DNA from: an uncultured Lentisphaeria bacterium
GTDB lineage: Bacteria > Verrucomicrobiota > Lentisphaeria > Victivallales > Victivallaceae
Assembly: GCA_903821255.1 (NCBI GenBank)
Contig: CAIJKT010001078.1
Coordinates: 1 to 11,554, forward strand
Direction of reading: 5' to 3'
Length of the DNA stretch: 11,554 nt
In this document: positions 1-6,122 of the stretch, piece by piece
Numbering within the stretch: position 1 is the first letter of the stretch
How the letters are laid out: each line of letters opens with the position of its first letter
Made by a program: the position numbers and the translations under genes
Notes under the pieces: model-generated
The model's database searches: none
Told to the model about the DNA's origin: nothing
What the model saw: the letters and a program-made list of their open reading frames with translations, nothing else

Positions 1-2
1 TG

Positions 3-1157
3 GCGCAGTTTCTGTCGCTGGCCGGCTTCAATTCTGTTCTGCCGTTCATCCCGTTTTACATCGAAAAACTGGGGGTGACCGATCACCAGATGCAGAAATT
101 CTATGTCGCCGCGTTCGCCACCATCGGCAACATCAGCTTCTGCCTGTTCTCGCCGCTGTGGGGAACGCTGGCGGATAAATACGGCAGGCGGCTGATGATG
201 CTGCGCGCCAATCTCGGCTCCGCCGTCATTCTGCCGCTGATGGCATTTGCCCCCGGCATCATCTGGCTGCTGGTGCTCCGTTTTGCGGCAGGGGCATTCG
301 CGGGAACCATCACCGCCGCCCAGACCCTTATTTCCGGCAACACCCCGATGGAGAAACGCGGTTTCGCCATCGGCACCATTATCTCCGCAATGTACTGCGG
401 GGCGGTATTAGGTGCCTTCTGCGGCGGAATGATCGCCGATAAATTCGGTTTCAAAGCGCTGTTTCTGACATGCGGACTCCTGCAGTTACTGGCGGCGCTG
501 ATCGTGTACTTTTTAGTCGAGGAAAAATTCGAGCCGCAGGAGGAGCATTCTGCCGCGGCTGAAGAAAATATTGAACCGGAACGCAGTCTTTTCGCACTGG
601 CGTGGCCGGTGCTGGCGCTGCTGCTGATCGTGGCCGTCGCCAGGCAGTTCGACGCGCCGTTCATGCCGATGCTGGTGGAAAAAATCAACGGCCATGAAGG
701 CGCAGTCGCCGCCACCGGCATGATCGCCGGCCTGTCGGCGGTGGCCGGAATCTTCTCCGGCGCGGTGCTGGGCTGGCTTTCCGACCGCCTGTCGCCGCAG
801 CGGGTCGCCATTATCTGTTCGCTGTTCGCCGGACTGCTGATGCTGCCGCAGGGCCTGACCGGCAGTCTGCTGGTCCTAGGGGTCTGCCGTTTCGGCAACA
901 TGTTCTTCGCCGGCGGGCTTGACCCGCTGCTGCAAGTATGGCTGGCAAAAACCACGCCGGACGCCAGGCGGGGAGGCGTTTTCGGCTGGGCAGCCAGCGC
1001 CCGTTCCGGCGGCTGGGTGATCGGCTCCATTCTCAGCGGAGTAGTGGCGGTATCGCTGGACATCCGCTGGGTATTCATCATCACCGCCATTCCGTTCCTG
1101 CTGCTGATTCCGCTCATCTATTTCGTCGCCAAAAAGCACTGGAAGCAAACTGCCTGA
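3..1157 (+). CDS. MFS transporter, 5'-truncated by window edge
   Basis: Integral inner-membrane protein of the major facilitator superfamily, probably a proton-coupled small-molecule transporter with 12 helices. The frame is open from base 3, and the residues before the first GTG (75) already form a typical first helix (FNSVLPFIPFYIEKLG). The gene therefore starts outside the window and GTG 75 is not the start. The visible 384 residues are nearly the whole usual length of about 400. The loop between helices 2 and 3 carries the signature motif A (GTLADKYGRR, about bases 160-190), with a weaker counterpart in the second half (GWLSDRLSPQR). A charged central loop (EEKFEPQEEHSAAAEEN) separates the two six-helix halves. 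A stretch like the antiporter motif C (GAVLGAFCGG) has A where P is usual. The best resemblance is to drug/sugar efflux types (MdtG/TetA-like), but export versus import of a sugar cannot be decided. The next gene, the AraC regulator, starts 88 bases downstream. Confidence 0.9.
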   Translation, partial: AQFLSLAGFNSVLPFIPFYIEKLGVTDHQMQKFYVAAFATIGNISFCLFSPLWGTLADKYGRRLMMLRANLGSAVILPLMAFAPGIIWLLVLRFAAGAFAGTITAAQTLISGNTPMEKRGFAIGTIISAMYCGAVLGAFCGGMIADKFGFKALFLTCGLLQLLAALIVYFLVEEKFEPQEEHSAAAEENIEPERSLFALAWPVLALLLIVAVARQFDAPFMPMLVEKINGHEGAVAATGMIAGLSAVAGIFSGAVLGWLSDRLSPQRVAIICSLFAGLLMLPQGLTGSLLVLGVCRFGNMFFAGGLDPLLQVWLAKTTPDARRGGVFGWAASARSGGWVIGSILSGVVAVSLDIRWVFIITAIPFLLLIPLIYFVAKKHWKQTA

Positions 1158-1183
1158 CAGCGGCTTGCGCCTGCTCTGAAAAT

Positions 1184-1212
1184 TTGCATGAACCGCACTT
1201 ACGGGCTATGTT
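1184..1212 (+). promoter_or_regulatory. Possible weak promoter of the AraC regulator
   Basis: TTGCAT (1184-1189) and TATGTT (1207-1212) lie 17 bases apart in the 88-base gap before the regulator. They match the sigma-70 hexamers at 3 of 6 and 4 of 6 positions. No clear Shine-Dalgarno sequence precedes ATG 1246. The match is weak and could be chance; it is listed because the spacing is ideal and a promoter is expected here. Confidence 0.25.
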
Positions 1213-1245
1213 AAACTGGATACAGCTTAACAAAACAGGCACGGC

Positions 1246-2136
1246 ATGAATGAAATAAAAAGATTCCGCTTCAAAGCATCAATGTTTTTCAAAGATGAGT
1301 TTCCGCTATTTTTCATCCGGAAATTCCGGCATATGCGCGGAGAATTTGACGAAACCTACCGGATGCAGCGGGATTTCTGGAAGATCATTTATGTGATTGA
1401 AGGACACGGCCGGAAGCTGATTAACGAGCGGAGCTACAAGTTCGGTCCCGGCAGCGTATACCTGATCCACCCGGACGATCAGACCACTTTCGTCATCGAA
1501 TCCGAATATATTGATATTTACAATATCCTGTTCATGCCGGAACTGATTCAGGACGAACTCCAGCACCTTGCCAACGATTTTGATTTTTTCTCCATTTTTC
1601 ACCGGAATTTCCAGGATGAAGTCGACAAAACCCGCCGGGAGCAGCTCTACATTCTTGATGCCTGGAAAGAAATATCCAGACTGATAAAGAGCCTGGCTGA
1701 CGAATACGAAGAAAAAAAGCCTAACTATCAAAGCATCATCAAACTCCGGCTGCTGGAGCTGCTGATCCTTATCAGCCGCCAGGGCATTGAGAAAATCAAA
1801 AAAAACGACCGGCACAATATCGTCAATTACATCGACCACATTATCGACAACTACTATCACGAACAATTCGGATTGGACTTTATTGCTAAAAAAATCGAAC
1901 TTAACAAAAGTTACCTCTGCCGCGTTTATAAAAGCCTGAAAGGCAAGTCCATCTTCGAGGCGCTGAAACAGCGAAGACTGCAGGAATCCCGTACATTATT
2001 AAGCAATTCCGCCATGAACATCTCCGAAATATGCTATGCCTGCGGCTTTAACGACCTTAGCTATTTTTACCGTGCGTTCCGGGCCGACATGGGACTTAAT
2101 CCCGGAGATTACCGGAAAAAGTTCGGACAATATTGA
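1246..2136 (+). CDS. AraC-family transcriptional regulator
   Basis: A 296-residue DNA-binding regulator, usual length for the family. Residues about 40-100 form a cupin-like effector-binding region (WKIIYVIEGHGRKLINERSY, then FGPGSVYLIHPDDQ). Residues about 105-185 look like a helical linker/dimerisation region. Residues about 190-294 are the double helix-turn-helix domain: the first HTH is around LDFIAKKIELNKSYLCRVYK (210-229) and the second includes NISEICYACGFNDLSYFYRA, followed by the usual FR..G..P..YR signature (FRADMGLNPGDYRKKF). Members of this family commonly activate sugar-utilisation genes when a sugar binds the cupin. The gene sits directly upstream of the exported propeller/CBM9 pair. 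Its 3' half and downstream promoter region are paralogous to the relic near 5770-6087, so it may control both units. That regulatory role is inferred. The start is ATG 1246, without a strong ribosome-binding site. Confidence 0.93.
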   Translation: MNEIKRFRFKASMFFKDEFPLFFIRKFRHMRGEFDETYRMQRDFWKIIYVIEGHGRKLINERSYKFGPGSVYLIHPDDQTTFVIESEYIDIYNILFMPELIQDELQHLANDFDFFSIFHRNFQDEVDKTRREQLYILDAWKEISRLIKSLADEYEEKKPNYQSIIKLRLLELLILISRQGIEKIKKNDRHNIVNYIDHIIDNYYHEQFGLDFIAKKIELNKSYLCRVYKSLKGKSIFEALKQRRLQESRTLLSNSAMNISEICYACGFNDLSYFYRAFRADMGLNPGDYRKKFGQY

Positions 2137-2165
2137 CATTTTCATTTAAATTTCCAGCCTTTATA

Positions 2166-2204
2166 CTTTTTATCCAAGCAGATACCCGAATCATCACTTA
2201 TACT
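2166..2204 (+). promoter_or_regulatory. Promoter/operator element, copy 1 (AraC-dependent type)
   Basis: Bases 2166-2202 match 6049-6085 at 33 of 37 positions, including an identical 19-base core (CTTTTTATCCAAGCAGATA, 2166-2184). A -10-like hexamer TATACT (2199-2204) falls in the same alignment column as TATAAT at 6082-6087. At a 17-base spacing the -35 position reads AAGCAG in both copies, unlike TTGACA, so activator dependence is plausible. The conserved core would then be the regulator-binding site covering -35. A related TTTCCAGC (2151-2158) lies about 20 bases upstream of the TATCCAAGC in the core, a spacing compatible with direct-repeat AraC half-sites. A start of transcription near 2211 would leave a leader of about 70 bases before ATG 2281. 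Function is inferred from conservation and position. Confidence 0.55.
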
Positions 2205-2267
2205 ATAAAATCCGGGAAATAAACTTTGGAGAGTTTTTCAGCAAAATTAAGATTATACAAAAAGGTC

Positions 2268-2273
2268 AAGGAG
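2268..2273 (+). promoter_or_regulatory. Ribosome-binding site deciding the start at 2281
   Basis: AAGGAG sits 7 bases before ATG 2281. It selects this start over the in-frame ATG 2296, which is 22 bases from the same site and has no Shine-Dalgarno sequence of its own. ATG 2296 would, however, give the more ordinary beginning MKRPVINAQN, so it may be the older start. Confidence 0.75.
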
Positions 2274-2280
2274 AAGTCCA

Positions 2281-4779
2281 ATGGTCATCCTGCAGATGAA
2301 AAGGCCAGTGATAAATGCTCAAAACAGACTGACAACCATACTGAAAAATGCAAGGCCAGTGATAAATGCTCAAAACAGACTGACAACCATACTGAAAAAT
2401 GCCTTGTGCGCCGGAACTGCTCTACTGGCATTCTCCGCAGTAGGCGCGGAACAGACTTCTGACTGGCGTAATTTCCCTGACTTCACAAAGAGAAATCTTG
2501 AGGAAATCACAAAGAAAGACTTGCAGTCCCGCCAATGGCCCAGGGTCAGGATTCCCGGTCTCAAAGAGCAGATATTCGACGCCAATGTCAAAGGCATCAA
2601 CTGTGTATGGCAGAATATCTCCCCCGGTTACGCCAACGTAATTTACGATGCCAAGGTAGACAACGGAGTCATCACCATAATCCTTGATGGCGGCGGACTT
2701 GCCCAGTCTGTCGACGGCGGCAGAACCTTCAAGCAGATATCCCATGAAATGACAGGTCCCTGTTTCCAGTCTTTTGACATCTCTCCGGCCAACCCCGAGC
2801 TCATCGTTTCAGCCAGCAGTTACCTTGACAGAACCCGCGACGGCGGTAAAACCTGGTCGCCGATATACGACAAAGGACTTCCCGCTTTCACTCTGGGCCG
2901 TAAATGCATGTTCGACCGGGTCAGGTTCAACTGTGACGGTTCGCGAGTCTTCGCATCCCTCGGATCCTTCGGACACGGTCTTGCGCCGAGAGGTTACGAG
3001 ACCGCCATGGATGCTGAATTCCACAAGAAAAAGGTCTTCGTCGGCGATGCCGACGCCTCCAACTTCAAAACCTTCGATCTTGGCTCCTTTGCCGGAATAC
3101 GCTGCATTTATCCGCATCACTCAAATCCGGACATTGCTTATCTCGCTTTCGCCGACGGCGATTTTTTTGTCACACGGAATGCCAAAGATGCGCTCCCGAA
3201 GTTTGAGAAGCTCAGCGGCCTCCCGGATGGTTTCGCCGCGATAGATATCGACGCCTCTCCCTGGAAAAACGGAGAGCTGCTCATAACCATGATGCCCAAA
3301 GACAACAAGGGCAAGTTTAAAATCATCCTTGCCAATGACTCCGGCGGCAGTTCACTGGCCTGTTCCGAACTCTCCGTCAAAAATGCCGGCGGACGGGAAA
3401 TCAAAGTGCCGAGACCGGTTATGGCGAAGTGGAATCCGCGTCAGAAGAACCAGGTTTTCATAGGCTCCCAGGAAACAAACGGACTATTTGTCTCGGACGA
3501 TGAAATGAAGAGTTTCCGGCAGATCCATTTCCCCGGGGAACTGAAGCATGACGAGCCCAACGCCTCCAGCGGCAGCTCTTTCTGCTTCGAAACACAGAAA
3601 CTCTTCTTCGACCGCAAGACAGACCTCGCCCTCACCTGCTCGGCATTCACCGGCTGGTACAGCACCGACCAGTTCAAGACCTGGAACGATCTGCTGATGA
3701 CCTTCGACAACACAAAGAGACTCTACGGGAACAAAGGCGCCGGATTCGCCGAATGCGGCTCCTCGATCTTCATAAGGAAAAATTACACCTATATGTCGAC
3801 CAACGACCATGGAATCTTCCGCAGCGACGGCCCCGATGTCACCAAATGGCGCCGCATCTCCATCAACCCCGGCATTCCGCATTGGGGAATAGGGCTCTAT
3901 TCTCCGATGTGCGTATCCGGCGACGAGAAATACATCTACACTTTCGCTCTCGACAAGGGGGCACCGGGCGGCAGCTACAACACGTCTCCCACCGTCAAAC
4001 TGCTTCTGTCCATGAATCAGGGCGACACCTGGCAGGACGTCACAAGCCGTCTGGGACGCGGCGATACTGTCGACTTCGAGCGCAAGACCCCCTATGGATC
4101 GAGAATCAAGATGCTCATTGACCCCAACGATTCCGACAGGCAATGGATCATGTTCACTGACCATCTCTTCTTCTCGGACAACGGCGGCAAAAGCTTCAGT
4201 GAACTTAATTCTCCTCTTTTCTTAAGGGACGGGAAATCTGCTTTCAGGGAAATGGAATACGACTCGACACACAGGATTCTCTATCTCGGCAACGCCGTTA
4301 ACTTCCCCGGCGGTTCGGCGCTGGCCAGCAGCCGCGACTACGGCGCAACCTGGAAGATCGTGCCGCTCAGCGGAGCCAATAGCGGTATCAAAGGACTGGG
4401 AGTCACGGTCTCCGGAACTTTGGTGCTCGGACTCGACGGCAAGCTGGTTGTCGTGCCCTATGACAAAATCGATAACGGCAGAATAGAGCCCGGCATGGTC
4501 AAAATGACAGTCGGCGACACTGTCGAGGAATGGGCCGCCGCCCAGAAGGCCTTTGGGCCCATCGCCTGCGACGGGGAGGATATCGTTGCCTTTGTCTGCA
4601 ACTCCGCCAACTCATCGAACCTGACGCACGCCATGGGGCCGCTGCTCTCAAGGGACGGCGGCAGGAGTTTCAAATGGATAACCTACAATCTGCCCTGCCT
4701 GGAAGCCGGGTTCGTCGCCATCGGGGCAGGCAGGATCATCATCGGCAATCGCGGAATCTACACATGGAAATACAAATGA
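2281..4779 (+). CDS. Exported Asp-box (BNR) repeat beta-propeller protein
   Basis: An 832-residue protein predicted to leave the cytoplasm. A basic N-terminal region leads into a hydrophobic core (ALCAGTALLAFSAVGA), with likely signal-peptidase cleavage after residue 56 (VGA/EQ). The mature part carries Asp-box motifs (S-x-D-x-G-x-T/S-W/F): SVDGGRTF (143), TRDGGKTW (185), SMNQGDTW (577), SDNGGKSF (632), SRDYGATW (684) and SRDGGRSF (790). Degenerate versions occur between them (YSTDQFKTW near 460). This pattern is typical of sialidase, GH74 xyloglucanase and sortilin-like propellers. I cannot identify a catalytic arginine triad or acid pair, so enzyme versus glycan-binding protein stays open. 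The n-region contains a perfect 51-base tandem duplication, making it about 40 residues long. The stop codon overlaps the start of the CBM9-like lipoprotein gene (ATGA), so the two are probably co-translated and act together at the cell surface. Confidence 0.88.
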   Translation: MVILQMKRPVINAQNRLTTILKNARPVINAQNRLTTILKNALCAGTALLAFSAVGAEQTSDWRNFPDFTKRNLEEITKKDLQSRQWPRVRIPGLKEQIFDANVKGINCVWQNISPGYANVIYDAKVDNGVITIILDGGGLAQSVDGGRTFKQISHEMTGPCFQSFDISPANPELIVSASSYLDRTRDGGKTWSPIYDKGLPAFTLGRKCMFDRVRFNCDGSRVFASLGSFGHGLAPRGYETAMDAEFHKKKVFVGDADASNFKTFDLGSFAGIRCIYPHHSNPDIAYLAFADGDFFVTRNAKDALPKFEKLSGLPDGFAAIDIDASPWKNGELLITMMPKDNKGKFKIILANDSGGSSLACSELSVKNAGGREIKVPRPVMAKWNPRQKNQVFIGSQETNGLFVSDDEMKSFRQIHFPGELKHDEPNASSGSSFCFETQKLFFDRKTDLALTCSAFTGWYSTDQFKTWNDLLMTFDNTKRLYGNKGAGFAECGSSIFIRKNYTYMSTNDHGIFRSDGPDVTKWRRISINPGIPHWGIGLYSPMCVSGDEKYIYTFALDKGAPGGSYNTSPTVKLLLSMNQGDTWQDVTSRLGRGDTVDFERKTPYGSRIKMLIDPNDSDRQWIMFTDHLFFSDNGGKSFSELNSPLFLRDGKSAFREMEYDSTHRILYLGNAVNFPGGSALASSRDYGATWKIVPLSGANSGIKGLGVTVSGTLVLGLDGKLVVVPYDKIDNGRIEPGMVKMTVGDTVEEWAAAQKAFGPIACDGEDIVAFVCNSANSSNLTHAMGPLLSRDGGRSFKWITYNLPCLEAGFVAIGAGRIIIGNRGIYTWKYK
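2301..2402 (+). repeat. Perfect 51-bp tandem duplication in the signal-peptide region
   Basis: Two identical, adjacent 51-base units (2301-2351 and 2352-2402) encode the 17-residue sequence RPVINAQNRLTTILKNA twice, in frame. The absence of any mismatch points to a recent slippage or recombination event, or to an assembly error. With one unit removed, the protein would begin with an ordinary signal peptide. The duplication lengthens the n-region and adds positive charges (R, R, K per unit) before the hydrophobic core. Confidence 0.97.
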
Positions 4780-5744
4780 ACATACTCCTGCAATCACCGC
4801 TGATGCATATCTGCCGCCGGAATTGCATGAGGCTGGGGGGGTGCATAACTCTGATACTGCTTATGGCATCGTGTGCAGGGACTCGCCGCGAGGACATCGC
4901 GCTGGCAGAGAAAGCTGCACCGGCGCTGTACAATGAAGGCAAAGGCACTCCGGCAGAATTCGCGACGGACAAGCTGATGTCCTTTCCTGTATGGGTACAC
5001 AAGAGAATCCTGCTTGGCAAATACAAACTCGGCAATGACGCTGCTCTGGCGACAGCCCGCTCCTATATGAACGATTTATTCAGCGACATTGACAGAGGGT
5101 TCAACTGGCCGGTCAAGGAACCTCTGAGATTTGAAATTCCCTATGCGAACCGGAAGCCGGTGATTGACGGAAAACTGGATGAGACCGAGTGGAGCGAAAC
5201 CTTAACGTTCCATGGCGAATACCCTTTAGACAGCCTGAAGCATAACGCCCCGGCATCAGTCTGGCATGCCTGCTGGGATGAGGAATTCCTCTATGTCGGC
5301 GCAAGTTTCCGTATGAGCGATGTGAAGTCGATCGAGTATGATACGGTGAAAAATACGGCCCCGTGGGATGGCGACGCGTTCGAAATATTCATTCTGCCCG
5401 ATATGCGATTAAAGGCATACCGGGAAGTGGTGATAAGTCCCGACAATCATGTGACAGACGGTTTGCATCTCAATAATTCCTCCGGTTTCTGGGTAGGAAA
5501 CCTTGATGAAACAATGCACGGGTTGAAAACCGGCACAAAAATCACAAAAGACGGGTTTTCCGTTGAGGCGGCACTGCCGTTCAAAGAATTGCCGGGGTAT
5601 ATGCTGGGCAACCACCCCAAAACAGGGGAAAACCTGTCCTTTGTCATGATCAAAATTGATAAAGGCCGCCGTTCGGCGATCATTCCGCTTTTATACGACG
5701 GACACAACATCTTCGGCTATCCGCGATTTGTCCTGAAAAAATAG
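4776..5744 (+). CDS. Putative lipoprotein with CBM9-like carbohydrate-binding domain
   Basis: A 322-residue protein read from ATG 4776, whose ATGA overlaps the stop of the propeller gene. A hydrophobic stretch ending in LILLMASC (Cys33) looks like a lipobox, so the mature protein is probably lipid-anchored. ATG 4827 would give a shorter, more typical lipoprotein signal (MRLGGCITLILLMASC) and is a fair alternative start. Residues about 40-115 are an uncharacterised, mostly helical linker. Residues about 118-320 resemble the family-9-like carbohydrate-binding (DOMON-like) domain: KPVIDGKLDETEW (127-139), FLYVGASF (171-178), WDGDAFEIFILP (197-208) and TKDGFSVEAALPFKEL (257-272). Such domains bind sugar chains and often accompany glycan-degrading enzymes; no catalytic domain is visible. 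A role in holding or recognising a glycan with the propeller protein at the cell surface is inferred from the coupling. Confidence 0.83.
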   Translation: MNILLQSPLMHICRRNCMRLGGCITLILLMASCAGTRREDIALAEKAAPALYNEGKGTPAEFATDKLMSFPVWVHKRILLGKYKLGNDAALATARSYMNDLFSDIDRGFNWPVKEPLRFEIPYANRKPVIDGKLDETEWSETLTFHGEYPLDSLKHNAPASVWHACWDEEFLYVGASFRMSDVKSIEYDTVKNTAPWDGDAFEIFILPDMRLKAYREVVISPDNHVTDGLHLNNSSGFWVGNLDETMHGLKTGTKITKDGFSVEAALPFKELPGYMLGNHPKTGENLSFVMIKIDKGRRSAIIPLLYDGHNIFGYPRFVLKK

Positions 5745-5769
5745 GAATTAATTTCGGCGGCTTCCGACT

Positions 5770-6020
5770 ATTGCCGATATAAATAGTTTGGACTCCATTG
5801 CGAAGAACGCAGAACTTAACAGACGTCACATCCACCATGTTTATAAAAGCATGAAAAGCACATCTGTCATCAATGCACTGAATTGTTCACTGCTAAGTGA
5901 TTCCTGTCCCGAATCTCCATATCTGCGGATTCAATAACTTAAGTCATTTTTTATCATACGCCACGACCGCACGCCCGTTTGCATCCAATAAATTACCATG
6001 GAATTTTTGGACAATATTGA
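5770..6020 (+). pseudogene. Decayed C-terminal part of a second AraC-family regulator
   Basis: This stretch translates, with frame changes, into a degraded copy of the DNA-binding domain of the regulator at 1246-2136. In one frame (5788 onward) it reads LDSIAKNAELNRRHIHHVYK, against LDFIAKKIELNKSYLCRVYK in the intact protein, and runs on to INALN against FEALK. After a small deletion and a frame change it reads CGFNNLSHF against CGFNDLSYF (about 5922-5950). The last bases, GGACAATATTGA (6009-6020), are identical to the final codons and stop of the intact gene (2125-2136). In-frame TAA codons and missing segments mean it cannot encode a functional regulator. No N-terminal cupin half is recognisable upstream, where the CBM9-like gene ends at 5744. 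It is most likely the remnant of a cassette duplication. Confidence 0.8.
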
Positions 6021-6048
6021 TATTTTGCCTATTTTTTCTATTGTTACG

Positions 6049-6087
6049 CTTTTTATCCAAGCAGATAACTCAATCATCGCTTATAAT
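6049..6087 (+). promoter_or_regulatory. Promoter/operator element, copy 2 (AraC-dependent type)
   Basis: This is the second copy of the element at 2166-2204, starting 29 bases after the relic's stop against 30 bases in the intact copy. It keeps the 19-base core (6049-6067) and ends in a perfect -10 hexamer TATAAT (6082-6087). The -35 position is AAGCAG, so an activator is probably needed. Transcription from about 6094 would give a leader of roughly 29 bases before ATG 6123. With the upstream regulator copy dead, retention of this element suggests control in trans by the regulator at 1246. The shared string CGGGAAAT (2213-2220 and 6112-6119) extends the similarity to just before the gene start. 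Confidence 0.55.
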
Positions 6088-6122
6088 CCTTAACAGTCAA
6101 ATAACAGATAACGGGAAATCAT

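Noticed and set aside
101..1117. Long open frame on the minus strand opposite the transporter gene
   Set aside because: It mirrors the codon structure of the clearly real transporter and its translation is low-complexity Ser/Ala/Pro-rich without any domain.
1158..1180. AGCGGC...GCCTGCT hairpin as a terminator after the transporter gene
   Set aside because: The stem needs a bulge and no T-tract follows, so the support is too weak.
2226..2462. Small frame overlapping the start of the propeller gene
   Set aside because: It is an alternative-frame reading of the 51-base repeat, with no ribosome-binding site or domain.
4530..4775. Upstream extension of the CBM9-like gene into the propeller gene
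   Set aside because: The extension is the out-of-frame shadow of the conserved propeller C-terminus and would bury the lipoprotein signal.
5755..5780. CGGC...GCCG inverted repeat as a terminator after the CBM9-like gene
   Set aside because: The stem is only four bases with a long loop, and no T-run follows.
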